This document shows, piece after piece, positions 1-9,239 of a DNA stretch of 64,000 nt; positions within the stretch are counted from its first letter, which is position 1; every line of letters starts with the position of its first letter. Made by a program: the position numbers and the translations under genes. The stretch spans positions 2,046,001 through 2,110,000 of the forward strand of contig NZ_FNUB01000005.1 of the NCBI RefSeq assembly GCF_900105985.1, given 5' to 3'. This DNA comes from Tenacibaculum sp. MAR_2010_89. Its GTDB lineage: Bacteria > Bacteroidota > Bacteroidia > Flavobacteriales > Flavobacteriaceae. The notes under the pieces were generated by a model that saw nothing but the letters and a program-made list of their open reading frames with translations, was not told where the DNA came from and ran no database searches.

Positions 1-1185
1 TATTATTATCCTACAAACGATTTAGTAACTGGGCCAGATATTTTATTTTTCTGGGTTGCTCGAATGATTGTTGCTGGATATGAGTATAAAGATGAACGTC
101 CGTTTGAAAATGTATATTTAACAGGATTAGTACGTGATAAACAACGTCGTAAAATGTCTAAATCGTTAGGGAATTCACCTGATGCACTTAAGTTAATTGA
201 AGACTTTGGAGCAGATGGGGTTCGTGTTGGTTTGTTATTGAGTTCAGCAGCTGGTAATGATTTAATGTTTGATGAAGCTTTATGTCAACAAGGTAAAGGA
301 TTAGGAAATAAGGTATGGAGTGCTTTTTATTTAACAACTTTATGGGAAGTTTCTGAGACTATCGAGCAACCTGCCTCTAGTAAATTAGGTTTAGAATGGT
401 ATAAAGCTAAATTTCAGCAAGTATTAGTTGAAATTGAAGATCATTATAGTAAATATCGTTTAAGTGATGCTTTAATGGCTATTTACAAATTAATATATGA
501 TGATTTTTGTGGTTGGTTACTTGAAATTGTAAAGCCAGCATATCAACAACCAATTGATATTAAAACATATAAGGAGGTAATAGCAATTTTTGAAGATAAT
601 TTAAAGATTTTACATCCGTTTATGCCATTTATTACAGAAGAAATTTGGCAATCAATAGCAGAAAGAGCACCTGAAGAGGCTTTGATTATCGCTAAATATC
701 CTTCAGTATTAGAGTTTGATAAGGAATTAATAAGCGAGTTTGATTTTGCAGCTAATATCGTTTCAGGAATTAGAACAATTAGGAAAGAAAAAAATATAGC
801 ATTTAAAGAAGCTATAGAATTATCAGTTGTTAATACTGAAAATTATACTCAGAATTTTGATCAGGTTATTCAAAAATTAACGAATACATCTGTAATAAGT
901 TATGTTTCTGAAAAAGTAGAAGGAGCAGCATCTTTTAGAGTAAAGTCGAATGAATATTTTGTGCCAATTTCTTTAGATAATATTGATGTTGAAGCTGAAA
1001 TTATAAAATTAAAGGCTGAACTAAAAAGAGCAGAAGGGTTTTTGTTTGGAATTCAAAAGAAATTATCTAATGAGCGATTTGTAAATAATGCTCCAGAACA
1101 AGTAATTACTTTAGAACGAAAAAAGGAATCAGATACTATAGCTAAAATTGAAACTATAAAAAATAGTTTGGTTAGTTTGCAGTAA
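1..1185 (+). CDS. valS: Valine--tRNA ligase, C-terminal part (5' truncated by window edge)
   Basis: Class I aminoacyl-tRNA synthetase that charges tRNA-Val. The reading frame is open from base 1 (YYYPTNDLVTGPD...), before the first in-window ATG at 64, so the gene starts outside the window. The KMSKS loop (RKMSKSLGNS) lies about 52 codons from the edge, after the conserved FFWVARM segment. An anticodon-binding domain (about 150-290) and a charged C-terminal coiled coil typical of ValS (KLKAELKRAEGFLFGIQKKL) follow. The stop at 1185 is followed by a bidirectional terminator shared with folD. Identification rests on motif order and the coiled-coil tail; I am confident. Confidence 0.96.
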   Translation, partial: YYYPTNDLVTGPDILFFWVARMIVAGYEYKDERPFENVYLTGLVRDKQRRKMSKSLGNSPDALKLIEDFGADGVRVGLLLSSAAGNDLMFDEALCQQGKGLGNKVWSAFYLTTLWEVSETIEQPASSKLGLEWYKAKFQQVLVEIEDHYSKYRLSDALMAIYKLIYDDFCGWLLEIVKPAYQQPIDIKTYKEVIAIFEDNLKILHPFMPFITEEIWQSIAERAPEEALIIAKYPSVLEFDKELISEFDFAANIVSGIRTIRKEKNIAFKEAIELSVVNTENYTQNFDQVIQKLTNTSVISYVSEKVEGAASFRVKSNEYFVPISLDNIDVEAEIIKLKAELKRAEGFLFGIQKKLSNERFVNNAPEQVITLERKKESDTIAKIETIKNSLVSLQ

Positions 1186-1209
1186 AGAAATATCTAGATA
1201 AATATAAAA

Positions 1210-1240
1210 AAAGACTACAATATTTGTTATTGTAGTCTTT
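1210..1240. terminator. Bidirectional terminator between valS and folD
   Basis: Inverted repeat AAAGACTACAA / TTGTAGTCTTT with a 9-nt loop. It has an A-run on the left and a T-run on the right, so it can end both the plus-strand valS transcript and the minus-strand folD transcript. Confidence 0.85.
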
Positions 1241-1264
1241 TTATTTATAATGTATTTTAATAAA

Positions 1265-2143
1265 TTAATTTTCTTGTCTGTACAGAGCAAGTAAGGTGTT
1301 TTTCAAAAGCATTGCTATGGTCATTGGTCCAACACCACCAGGTACAGGAGTAATATGAGAGGCTTTTTCTGACATTTCATTGAAATCAACATCACCCACT
1401 AATCTGAATCCATTCTTTTTTGAAGAGTCAGCAACTCTTGTAATTCCTACATCAATTATAACTACTCCTTTTTTTACCATATCACCTTTTAAAAATTCAG
1501 GAATACCTAAGGCAGCTATAATAATATCAGCTTTTTTAGTTACTTCTGATAGGTTTTTAGTTCTACTATGTGTTAAAGTAACAGTTGCATTTCCAACTTT
1601 TCTTTTTTGAGCTAATAAAATACTCATTGGACTACCAACAATATGACTACGTCCAATTACAACAACATCTTTACCCGAAGTTTCAATATTATAACGTTCT
1701 AACAACTCTAAAATTCCAAATGGAGTAGCAGATATAAAAGTAGGAAGATTTAATGCTAATTTACCAACATTCATTGGGTGAAAACCATCTACATCTTTTT
1801 CTGGATCAATAGCCATTAATATCTTTTGTTCATCAATATGATCTGGTAATGGTAATTGAACAATGAAACCATTTATATCTTTATCTATATTTAAAATTGC
1901 AATTTCATTAAGTAATTCTTCTTCTGTAGTTTCTTTAGGTAAACGAATTAAAGAAGATTCAAAACCAACACGCTCACAAGCTTTTACTTTCGCATTTACA
2001 TAAGTTAAGCTTGCTCCATCACTTCCTACAATAACTGCAGCTAAATGAGGTGCTTTTTTATCTTGTTTTTTTAGTTCTGCTACTTCTAACGCAATTTCTT
2101 CTTTAATATCTGCTGATGTTTTTTTACCGTCTAGTAATATCAT
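1265..2143 (-). CDS. folD: Bifunctional methylenetetrahydrofolate dehydrogenase / methenyltetrahydrofolate cyclohydrolase
   Basis: Cytosolic one-carbon enzyme that interconverts 5,10-methylene-, 5,10-methenyl- and 10-formyl-tetrahydrofolate using NADP. The 292-residue length is normal. Visible FolD signatures are the catalytic region [19 protein letters not shown] (Y and K), [20 protein letters not shown], the NADP-binding [14 protein letters not shown], and the C-terminal [11 protein letters not shown]. The gene lies downstream of ffh on the same strand, but a strong terminator separates them, so it is probably transcribed on its own. Confidence 0.97.
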   Translation of the reverse strand: MILLDGKKTSADIKEEIALEVAELKKQDKKAPHLAAVIVGSDGASLTYVNAKVKACERVGFESSLIRLPKETTEEELLNEIAILNIDKDINGFIVQLPLPDHIDEQKILMAIDPEKDVDGFHPMNVGKLALNLPTFISATPFGILELLERYNIETSGKDVVVIGRSHIVGSPMSILLAQKRKVGNATVTLTHSRTKNLSEVTKKADIIIAALGIPEFLKGDMVKKGVVIIDVGITRVADSSKKNGFRLVGDVDFNEMSEKASHITPVPGGVGPMTIAMLLKNTLLALYRQEN

Positions 2144-2193
2144 GTAGTGTAATGTTGTTGTGTTGTGTTTATTGTTATTATAAAATTTTATAT

Positions 2194-2234
2194 AAAAGTA
2201 AAAAGAGAAGTCTACAGCTTCTCTTTTTACTTTT
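2194..2234 (-). terminator. Terminator of ffh (overlaps its stop codon)
   Basis: Perfect 17-bp inverted repeat (left arm 2194-2210, right arm 2218-2234) with a 7-nt loop. On the minus strand it starts at the ffh stop codon (2233-2235) and ends in a T-rich tract. The outer arms are A/T runs, so it could act in both directions. Confidence 0.8.
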
Positions 2235-3561
2235 ATTTCATTCCTTTCATCATTTGCATCATTTTTCTTCCGCCACCACCTTGCATCATTTTCATCATTT
2301 TGCTCATTTGATTAAACTGCTTCATTAACTGATTGACTTCTTGAACAGAAGTTCCGGAACCTTTTGCAATTCGTTTTTTACGACTAGCATTAATTACGTT
2401 TGGAGTACTTCTTTCTAAAGGAGTCATGGAGTGTATAATGGATTCAATTCCTTTAAAAGCATCATCATCAATATCAACATCTTTTAAAGCTTTTCCAGCT
2501 CCAGGTATCATTCCTACTAAATCTTTCATGCTACCCATTTTTTTGATTTGTTGAATTTGACTTAAAAAGTCATCAAAACCAAATTGATTTTTAGCAATCT
2601 TCTTTTGTAGTTTTCTAGCTTCTTGTTCATCGTATTGTTCTTGAGCACGTTCTACTAACGATATAACATCTCCCATCCCTAAAATACGATCGGCCATACG
2701 ATCAGGGTGGAAAACATCAATAGCATCCATTTTTTCACCAGTACCAATAAACTTAATTGGTTTATCTACTACTGATTTAATAGATAATGCAGCTCCACCA
2801 CGAGTATCACCATCTAATTTGGTAAGTATTACACCATCAAAATTTAAAAGATCATTAAAGGCTTTAGCTGTATTAACAGCATCTTGACCAGTCATGGAAT
2901 CTACAACAAATAAAGTTTCTTGTGGAGTAACCGCTTTATGAATGTTAGAAATCTCTGTCATCATTTCTTCATCTACAGCTAAACGACCAGCTGTATCAAT
3001 GATCACTACATTTTTACTATTAGCTTTTGCATGTTTAATAGCGTTTAATGATATTTCAACAGGATTTTGATTTCCTACTTCAGCATATACTTCAACACCA
3101 ATTTGTTCACCAACAACTTGTAATTGGTTTATTGCCGCAGGACGATACACATCACAACCAACTAATAAAACTTGTTTAGCTTTCTTAGTTTTTAAATAGC
3201 TAGCAAGTTTACCAGAAAAAGTTGTTTTACCAGAACCTTGTAAACCAGACATTAAAATAACAGTTGGTGAGCCTCCAAGATTAATTCCTACAGTATCACC
3301 TCCCATCAAATCAGTTAATTCATCTTTAACTAATTTAACCATTAACTGTCCAGGGTTAAGCGTTGTTAAAACGTCTTGACCTAAAGCTTTTTCTTTTACT
3401 CTTTTAGTAAATTCTTTCGCTATTTTAAAATTAACATCGGCATCTAATAAAGCTCTACGAACCTCTTTTAGAGTTTCCGCAACATTAACTTCAGTGATTT
3501 TTCCGTGTCCTTTTAGCGTATGTAACGCCTTATCTAATTTTTCGCTTAAATTATTAAACAT
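2233..3561 (-). CDS. ffh: Signal recognition particle GTPase Ffh (SRP54)
   Basis: Binds 4.5S RNA and signal peptides and delivers ribosome-nascent chains to FtsY at the membrane. The N domain is about 1-95. The G domain has the P-loop GLQGSGKTT (about residue 109), [16 protein letters not shown] and GTGEK. A methionine-rich M domain from about 320 ends in [29 protein letters not shown] repeats of M, K and G. The length of 442 is standard. It is monocistronic, with its terminator at the stop codon. Confidence 0.98.
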   Translation of the reverse strand: MFNNLSEKLDKALHTLKGHGKITEVNVAETLKEVRRALLDADVNFKIAKEFTKRVKEKALGQDVLTTLNPGQLMVKLVKDELTDLMGGDTVGINLGGSPTVILMSGLQGSGKTTFSGKLASYLKTKKAKQVLLVGCDVYRPAAINQLQVVGEQIGVEVYAEVGNQNPVEISLNAIKHAKANSKNVVIIDTAGRLAVDEEMMTEISNIHKAVTPQETLFVVDSMTGQDAVNTAKAFNDLLNFDGVILTKLDGDTRGGAALSIKSVVDKPIKFIGTGEKMDAIDVFHPDRMADRILGMGDVISLVERAQEQYDEQEARKLQKKIAKNQFGFDDFLSQIQQIKKMGSMKDLVGMIPGAGKALKDVDIDDDAFKGIESIIHSMTPLERSTPNVINASRKKRIAKGSGTSVQEVNQLMKQFNQMSKMMKMMQGGGGRKMMQMMKGMK

Positions 3562-3635
3562 GTATCGGCTCCATTTTTTAGAAGCACAAATATAGGAATT
3601 TTAGTTGGTTGTAGGTAGTTAATAACTAGTAGAAT

Positions 3636-4250
3636 TTAACTTTTATTGGTAATTTTTTTTTGTTTTCGATACCCAATAATCATTCCTAAAAGGCTAATAG
3701 TAAGAAAGCTTAAAAAAATAAGGATAAAACTATTTTTAGAGGTAATTAGTTTTGATATAATAGTAAGAAAGAAAAATATTCCCCCAATTATTGACCATAT
3801 AAAATCATTTTCTAACCTTGGTTTAGTTGAAAAAGTTGGAGTTTTATTGATTAATATTTTTAATGTATTCCAATCCCAAGCAATTAAAATAAAAGTAGCT
3901 ACAAGTATTAGCCCAGTTATAATAGGTGTTCCTTTAAAATCGTAAGAAATAGTGATAACAAAAATATTTAAAATGATTGGTAGAAAAAGGATAACGCCTA
4001 ATTTAGCATACCGTTGAGTCATTAATAAAAAACCAGCTATTAATTGACCATACCCTAAAAATTTCCAGTAAATTCCAGATTGATACATAGTTTCAAAAAA
4101 ATGCCAAGCACTATTTATTGGATTCAGTGCACCACTTTCAGAAGTAAACCTGAGTCCTTGTATTTTAACAATACTAGCATAGACAAACGCACAACCTAAT
4201 AAATAACGTAAATAGATAATAAATATCTGTGGAAGTGTTTTGTTTTTCAT
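3636..4250 (-). CDS. DoxX-like integral membrane protein
   Basis: 204 residues with about six hydrophobic segments (roughly 10-28, 60-78, 85-105, 108-125, 150-168 and 172-192). The N-terminal pattern (YLRYLLGCAFVYASIVKIQG, a glycine in helix 1 followed by K) and the loop before helix 2 resemble the DoxX/DoxD group of quinone-linked inner-membrane proteins. That family link is inferred from layout. Substrate and role are unknown. It is adjacent to minus-strand genes on both sides, and its 46-bp gap from the GNAT gene would allow co-transcription. Confidence 0.5.
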   Translation of the reverse strand: MKNKTLPQIFIIYLRYLLGCAFVYASIVKIQGLRFTSESGALNPINSAWHFFETMYQSGIYWKFLGYGQLIAGFLLMTQRYAKLGVILFLPIILNIFVITISYDFKGTPIITGLILVATFILIAWDWNTLKILINKTPTFSTKPRLENDFIWSIIGGIFFFLTIISKLITSKNSFILIFLSFLTISLLGMIIGYRKQKKITNKS

Positions 4251-4296
4251 TAGAATAAATTTAAAACTTTATTTATCCTATTGACGATAGAAAACT

Positions 4297-4833
4297 TTAT
4301 TTGTTACTTATTTTATATAACACACATTTTTCTAATTCTTGAAAAGCACTTAATAGTGGGTGGTTAAATTTTTTTATTTTTTTCATACCAATTCTTTCCA
4401 TAACTGTAATTGAAGGTGTATTAATTTGGGGAGCAACTGAGATTATTTCAGGTAATTTTAATTGAAAAAAAGCGTAATTTAAACATTGTAAAGCTCCTTC
4501 TTTAGCATATCCTTTTCCCCAAAATTTTGGAGATAATCGCCAACCAATGTCTATAGATGGATTAAAATCAACTTCATATGTTTGTTCTGAAATACCAATA
4601 AAACCAATAAATTGTTTAGTATCTATTACTTCAACAGCAAAGTAGCAAAATTTATTTTTTATATATTGTTGTTGCATTCTATGAATAAACTTTTCACAAT
4701 CTTCTTTTGTTAGAGTAGAAGGAAAGTATTTCATAACTTCAATATTCGAATTTATTTCGAATAAATTGTCAATATCTGAAAGTTTCCAATTTCTAAAACC
4801 TAAACGCTTTGAAGTAAATAGATAATTTTTCAT
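4297..4833 (-). CDS. GNAT family N-acetyltransferase (RimJ/RimL type)
   Basis: 178 residues. The opening 'TSKRLGFRNWKLSDIDNLFEINS' pattern, the central GFIGI/DIGWRLSPKFWGKGYAKEGA acetyl-CoA pyrophosphate loop (about 95-120), and the terminal INTPSITVMERIGMKK are typical of RimJ/RimL-like acetyltransferases. These acetylate protein N-termini or small amines; the substrate here cannot be told. It lies 18 bp from the upstream DUF1572 gene on the same strand, so they are likely co-transcribed. Confidence 0.88.
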   Translation of the reverse strand: MKNYLFTSKRLGFRNWKLSDIDNLFEINSNIEVMKYFPSTLTKEDCEKFIHRMQQQYIKNKFCYFAVEVIDTKQFIGFIGISEQTYEVDFNPSIDIGWRLSPKFWGKGYAKEGALQCLNYAFFQLKLPEIISVAPQINTPSITVMERIGMKKIKKFNHPLLSAFQELEKCVLYKISNK

Positions 4834-4851
4834 AAAGCAAAAATATAGATT

Positions 4852-5406
4852 TTATAAATCGTCCGTAAAATGTTTTCTTGATTTTTCTATGTTAAACTTT
4901 TCTTGATTATATTGCTTTGAGGAGTTTTTAGGAATAGACAATGATTCCCAATTTTCATTTTGGAGCATTTTACCTAAAAATACAATTTGACCAATGTGAT
5001 ATGGATAGTGACAAATTTGTCTATTAATAGCTTCAGTAACTGTATGTCCTTGATTTCTGATATAAATAATACGTTCTAAATCTTTTTCATTAAGAGAATT
5101 TAATGTATTTGAAAAAGTACTCCATCCTTTTTCCCAATATGCAATCATAGCTTCTTTAGAAGTAAAGGTATTAACAAATTCATCATCTCTATTTCTCCAC
5201 GATTTTTCGCCATCTTCAGTAAAAATATTGGTCCATCGTGATAACATATTTCCAGCAATATGTTTAACAATAATAGCTATTGAATTACTTTCATTATTTT
5301 GTTGGAAAAAAAGCTGTTCTTTGGTTAATTGGCAAAAGGTTTTATCACCTAAACTTTTATAATAAGTAATTTGTTTTATTACGCTTTCTAAATAAGAATT
5401 TCTCAT
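4852..5406 (-). CDS. DUF1572 (DinB-like) family protein
   Basis: 184 residues matching the DUF1572 pattern: YLESVIKQITYYKSLGDKTF at the start, then SIAIIVKHIAGNMLSRW, EKSWRNRDDEF and CHYPYHIGQIVFLGK. The histidines (about 48, 132 and 137) sit where DinB-fold four-helix proteins bind a metal. DinB-like proteins are metal-dependent, often thiol-transferase related. Whether this one is an enzyme, and on which substrate, is not known. No signal peptide, so likely cytosolic. Confidence 0.8.
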   Translation of the reverse strand: MRNSYLESVIKQITYYKSLGDKTFCQLTKEQLFFQQNNESNSIAIIVKHIAGNMLSRWTNIFTEDGEKSWRNRDDEFVNTFTSKEAMIAYWEKGWSTFSNTLNSLNEKDLERIIYIRNQGHTVTEAINRQICHYPYHIGQIVFLGKMLQNENWESLSIPKNSSKQYNQEKFNIEKSRKHFTDDL

Positions 5407-5459
5407 AAAAGATAACTAGTTTATTTTATTTCTAAAGTAGTCATTTTTTATGAGAGCTA

Positions 5460-5921
5460 TTATTGAAGAATAAACTCTAAGGCAACCCCGTTAATGCAAT
5501 GACGTTTCCCCGTAGTTTCACTAGGACCATCATTAAAAGAGTGCCCTAAATGCCCTCCACAAGTATTACATTTTAGTTCAGTACGAGCATATCCAATTTT
5601 ATAATCAACATCTAATTCTACATTTTCTTTTATAGCTCTATCAAAAGAAGGCCAACCTGAGCGAGAATCATATTTATGTTCAGATTTATATAAAGGTGTT
5701 TTACAAGCAGCACACACATAGATTCCTTTTTTATAATTTTTATTCAAGGGGCTAGAAGATGGTCTTTCAGTACCCGCTTCTCTTAAAACATAATATTGTT
5801 TTGGAGTTAATAGTTTTTTCCATTCACTATTAGGCTTTGAAACTTTATATTTTTTGTTTTGGGCTGTACCAGTAAAATTAAAAAAAAGACTAATAGTAAT
5901 TATTAAAATGCAGTTTTTCAT
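5460..5921 (-). CDS. msrB: Exported peptide-methionine (R)-S-oxide reductase MsrB
   Basis: Reduces methionine-R-sulfoxide in proteins. An N-terminal signal peptide (residues 1-20, hydrophobic core ILIITISLFFNF then GTAQ) points to the periplasm. Zinc ligands C70/C73 and C118/C121 and the catalytic C142 in GKRHCINGVALEF are all present. The sequence is 153 residues, normal for the mature domain plus leader. Its start overlaps the stop of the upstream alpha/beta hydrolase by four bases (ATGA), which indicates translational coupling. A separate exported MsrA lies at 42152. Confidence 0.95.
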   Translation of the reverse strand: MKNCILIITISLFFNFTGTAQNKKYKVSKPNSEWKKLLTPKQYYVLREAGTERPSSSPLNKNYKKGIYVCAACKTPLYKSEHKYDSRSGWPSFDRAIKENVELDVDYKIGYARTELKCNTCGGHLGHSFNDGPSETTGKRHCINGVALEFILQ

Positions 5922-6790
5922 GAGTTGTTTTGAATGAAATCTATAATTTTAGAAGTAACATTTTTATCACGTAAAATTTTAGTATGTCCTAAACCTTTAG
6001 TAATTAAAAGTTCTCCTTTTTTTATATTTTGACGTATGTTTAAAGCACAACTTACATCTACATCACCATCAAAACTATCATGAATTATTAAAGTTGGTAT
6101 TTGTATGTTTTTGGCAACAACACTTGAAGAATGGTCATCAATATTTTTACCCCATTGTTTATCGTATAGTTGTTTTATTTTTTTAGCGATTAAAGGTTTT
6201 ATTTTTAAGCTTTTTGTGAAATTTAAAAGAACATCAGAAATTTTATCTGCAGCACCTATTGTTACTAATTTTTTTACAGATAAACCATCAGAAACAGCAT
6301 TATACAAACATAAACCTCCAAATGAATGGCCAATTACTACTTCAAAAGGACCTAGTTCTTCATCTATTTGTTTAATTGCTTCTAGAAATTCAGGCATAGA
6401 GGTTGTTTTTCCTGAAGACTTCCCATGTGCCGGACCATCAAAAGAAATAAACATATAGCCTTTTTCTAATAATTTATCAGCTGTCATAAATAATTGAGTA
6501 CTTCTACCAGCCCAACCATGAACAAATAAAACTTTCTTTTTTGAATAGCCATATGATAATACTTCTATTTCTTTGTTAATAGTTTTAATTGTTATGTTCT
6601 TTTTCTGAGCACTTTTATAAAGTGCTTTTTCTCTTTCAGGAACAGAAAAGTTAATTGGAGTAATAAATAATTTAGAACCAAATTTAGTAACTAAATTAGT
6701 AGATAATGTTTGTAAAAAGTTTGCTAAAAGTGTTATACTCTTCGGGATTTTTATGCTTTTAGGATTTTTACGAGTACTTATAAAATTCAT
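5918..6790 (-). CDS. Alpha/beta hydrolase (serine hydrolase, lysophospholipase-like)
   Basis: 290 residues with an alpha/beta-hydrolase core: VLFVHGWAGRSTQ oxyanion loop (about 90), SFDGPAHGKSSG, and the nucleophile elbow GHSFGG (about 160). A late Asp (HDSFDGDVDV) and His (GLGHTKILRD) complete the triad. No signal peptide is evident, and the N-terminal 60 residues are basic and amphipathic. The substrate is unknown. Translationally coupled to msrB. Divergent from the M48 protease gene at 6914, with a repeat-bearing 123-bp intergenic region between them. Confidence 0.88.
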   Translation of the reverse strand: MNFISTRKNPKSIKIPKSITLLANFLQTLSTNLVTKFGSKLFITPINFSVPEREKALYKSAQKKNITIKTINKEIEVLSYGYSKKKVLFVHGWAGRSTQLFMTADKLLEKGYMFISFDGPAHGKSSGKTTSMPEFLEAIKQIDEELGPFEVVIGHSFGGLCLYNAVSDGLSVKKLVTIGAADKISDVLLNFTKSLKIKPLIAKKIKQLYDKQWGKNIDDHSSSVVAKNIQIPTLIIHDSFDGDVDVSCALNIRQNIKKGELLITKGLGHTKILRDKNVTSKIIDFIQNNS

Positions 6791-6848
6791 TAAGATAATT
6801 TTTATGCTAAAGATAGAATTTGTAAATTTAAAGATATAATTTTGATTA

Positions 6849-6882
6849 TATTTTGTGACATATCCTCTTATTTTGTGTCATA
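6849..6882. promoter_or_regulatory. Two 14-bp direct repeats (TATTTTGTGACATA / TATTTTGTGTCATA) 20 bp apart
   Basis: Copies at 6849-6862 and 6869-6882 differ at one base. They lie between divergent genes (hydrolase start 6790, M48 protease start 6914). Each copy contains a TAnnTTG promoter-like core and a TGACA/TGTCA element. They could be promoter elements or a regulator site; I cannot decide from sequence alone. Confidence 0.35.
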
Positions 6883-6913
6883 ATTTATAAAACCCGAACA
6901 AAATCAAATAGTA

Positions 6914-7723
6914 ATGAAAAAAATATTAGCTTTAGTTTTTGTAGCTACTATGTTAGTAGAGTGCAGTACAGTACCAATTACAGGTAGAAAACGTTTAAAT
7001 ATTGTTGGAGATTCACAAGTTTTACCAGCTAGTTTTGCACAGTATAAAGGTTTTTTAGAAAAAAATAAATTATCTAAAGATGTGGCGAAATCTAATCAAA
7101 TAAAAAGGGTAGGAAAAAAAATATCAGCAGCAGTTGATAGGTTTATGCGTGCTAATGGAATGACAGCTGAGGCAAATTCTTATAAATGGGAATTTAATTT
7201 AGTAGATGATAAAACTGTAAATGCTTGGTGCTTACCAGGAGGAAAAGTTGTTTTTTATACTGGAATTATGCCAATATGTGATAATGAGAATGGTGTAGCC
7301 GCAGTAATGGGGCATGAAGTAGCACATGCCTTTGCAAAGCATGGTCAAGAGCGTATGACAAGTGCTTACGGACAACAATTAGGTGGTATTGCTGTTGCTT
7401 TAGGTACTAGGAATAGTAAAAATTCTCAACTTTGGAATATGGCATACGGTATAGGCTCACAAGTAGGAATGCTATCTTTTAGTAGAACACATGAAAATGA
7501 AGCTGATAAATTAGGATTGGTGTTTATGATCATGGCTGGGTATAAAGGAGAAGAAGCAGCTGAAGTGTGGGTTCGTATGAGTCAACGTGCTGGATCAAAA
7601 AAATCACAACCAGAATTTTTAAGCACTCACCCTTCAAATGAAAGTCGTATACAAACATTAAGAGCATATTTACCTGAAGCTACAAGACTAGCAGCAAAAT
7701 ATAATGTGCCAGCCAAAAAGTAA
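6914..7723 (+). CDS. Secreted M48 family zinc metalloprotease (LoiP/YcaL-type)
   Basis: 269 residues. Zinc motif HEVAH (H134, E135, H138 in GHEVAHAFAKHGQERM) with the third ligand in the SRTHENEADKLG motif, as in single-domain M48 proteases that degrade envelope proteins. The leader ends in LVEC(17)STVPITGR. The position and following sequence match the lipoprotein cysteine of relatives, but Glu at -1 is not a canonical lipobox residue, so lipidation is uncertain. The C-terminal THPSNESRI motif is typical of the family. Followed by a terminator. Confidence 0.92.
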   Translation: MKKILALVFVATMLVECSTVPITGRKRLNIVGDSQVLPASFAQYKGFLEKNKLSKDVAKSNQIKRVGKKISAAVDRFMRANGMTAEANSYKWEFNLVDDKTVNAWCLPGGKVVFYTGIMPICDNENGVAAVMGHEVAHAFAKHGQERMTSAYGQQLGGIAVALGTRNSKNSQLWNMAYGIGSQVGMLSFSRTHENEADKLGLVFMIMAGYKGEEAAEVWVRMSQRAGSKKSQPEFLSTHPSNESRIQTLRAYLPEATRLAAKYNVPAKK

Positions 7724-7751
7724 GATATAATTTTTAAATATACTATATTGC

Positions 7752-7777
7752 AAACTGTTCGTTTAATCGAACGGTTT
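7752..7777 (+). terminator. Terminator after M48 protease gene
   Basis: Stem AAACTGTTCG / CGAACGGTTT (one G-T pair), loop TTTAAT, followed by a T-run. It ends 17 bp before the next start codon. Confidence 0.75.
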
Positions 7778-7793
7778 TTTTATTTAATAAATT

Positions 7794-9089
7794 ATGTATA
7801 AAATAGGTAATAAGAAATTAATTAATGCTTGGGCTTTTTACGACTGGGCAAACTCAGTATATTCATTAGTAATAAGTACAGCAGTTTTTCCGTTGTATTA
7901 TAGTGCAGTTACAGATGGTAAGTCAGTTCGTTTTTTAGGAATTGATTGGGAGCATCCAGATAGTTTATATAGTTATGCGTTGTCTTTTTCATTTTTAGTT
8001 GTAGCATTTATTTCTCCTATTTTATCAGGTATTGCAGATTATACAGGAAGTAAGAAAAAGTTTATGAAATTTTTCTGTTGGATGGGATCGTTATCAGTAA
8101 TGAGCTTATATTTTTTTGATAGTATAGATACTGTTTGGGTAGGTATAGTTTTTACAATTTTGGCAAGTATTGGTTTTTGGGCTAGTTTGGTTTTTTACAA
8201 TGCATATTTACCTGAAGTAGCATTGCCTGAACAGCAAGATAGAGCCAGTGCTAAAGGATTTATTTATGGGTATATAGGTTCTGTTATACTATTGATAATA
8301 AACTTAGTATTAATTCAAATGCCAGATTTATTTGGAATTACTTCTGGTATGGCTTCTCGTATATCATTTGTAATGGTTGGTTTATGGTGGCTAGGTTTTG
8401 CACAAATAACTTTTAAACGTTTACCAGATGATATTTATAATAAAAAACCTGAAAAGGATTATATATGGAAAGGTTTTAAAGAATTACAAAACGTGTTAAA
8501 AGAAGTAAAACAGTACCCAACATTAAAACGTTTTTTAATTTCATTTTTTTTATTAAGTATTGGTGTACAAACTATTATTTTAATGGCGGCAATTTTTGGC
8601 TCTACTGAATTAGGACTTGAACCAACCAATATGATTATTACAATTTTATTAGTGCAAATTGTTGCTATTGCAGGTGCTGCATTGTTTTCTCGTTTATCTG
8701 AAAAGTGGGGGAACATAAAAGCTTTAAAAGTAACTTTAGGAATATGGACTCTTGTTTGTTTTTGTGCTTTTTTACTAGATAAAAATCAAGAAAATGTAGG
8801 GCTCTATTTTTATGGATTAGGTGGTTTATTAGGATTGGTACAAGGAGCTATTCAATCATTAACGCGTTCTACATATTCTAAATTATTACCTGAAACTGAA
8901 GATCATGCTACTTATTTTAGTTTTTATGATGTTACTGAAAAAATAGCAATTGTGTTAGGTACATTTGTATATGGTTTCTTATATGCAAAAACAAATTCAA
9001 TGCAATGGAGTGTATTGTGTTTAGCTGTTTTCTTCTTAGCGTCATTTATTATTTTAAGCACTTTAAAGAAAACGAAGTACGTTTCATAA
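7794..9089 (+). CDS. MFS transporter, UMF1 / Atg22-like family
   Basis: 431 residues with about 12 transmembrane segments. The N-terminal WAFYDWANSVYSLVISTAVFP motif is diagnostic of the UMF1 (unknown major facilitator) family related to vacuolar Atg22. Also seen are GAIQSLTRSTYSKLLPE and the FSFYDVTEKIAIVLG helix-10 motif. Relatives in yeast export amino acids, but bacterial substrates are not established. It is placed between two terminator-like hairpins, so probably monocistronic. Confidence 0.88.
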   Translation: MYKIGNKKLINAWAFYDWANSVYSLVISTAVFPLYYSAVTDGKSVRFLGIDWEHPDSLYSYALSFSFLVVAFISPILSGIADYTGSKKKFMKFFCWMGSLSVMSLYFFDSIDTVWVGIVFTILASIGFWASLVFYNAYLPEVALPEQQDRASAKGFIYGYIGSVILLIINLVLIQMPDLFGITSGMASRISFVMVGLWWLGFAQITFKRLPDDIYNKKPEKDYIWKGFKELQNVLKEVKQYPTLKRFLISFFLLSIGVQTIILMAAIFGSTELGLEPTNMIITILLVQIVAIAGAALFSRLSEKWGNIKALKVTLGIWTLVCFCAFLLDKNQENVGLYFYGLGGLLGLVQGAIQSLTRSTYSKLLPETEDHATYFSFYDVTEKIAIVLGTFVYGFLYAKTNSMQWSVLCLAVFFLASFIILSTLKKTKYVS

Positions 9090-9173
9090 TAGTACATATA
9101 TATTTAATGGTTTTTTAAGGTATAGTAGGTTTCCGTAGTATACTTTATTTTGACAAAATCTATTTTTTTAAGT

Positions 9174-9209
9174 AATCAAACTCCTTTATAATATATAAGG
9201 AGTTTGATT
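9174..9209. promoter_or_regulatory. 13-bp inverted repeat upstream of the tandem UvrA gene
   Basis: Arms AATCAAACTCCTT (9174-9186) and AAGGAGTTTGATT (9197-9209) are perfect complements around an A/T loop. No T-run follows on either strand, so it is a poor intrinsic terminator. It ends 30 bp before the start codon at 9240, where an operator or a 5' leader hairpin would be expected. In the leader RNA, AAGGAG would be part of the stem. Confidence 0.4.
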
Positions 9210-9239
9210 CGTAGTTAATACAATTTATTTCATTTTTTT

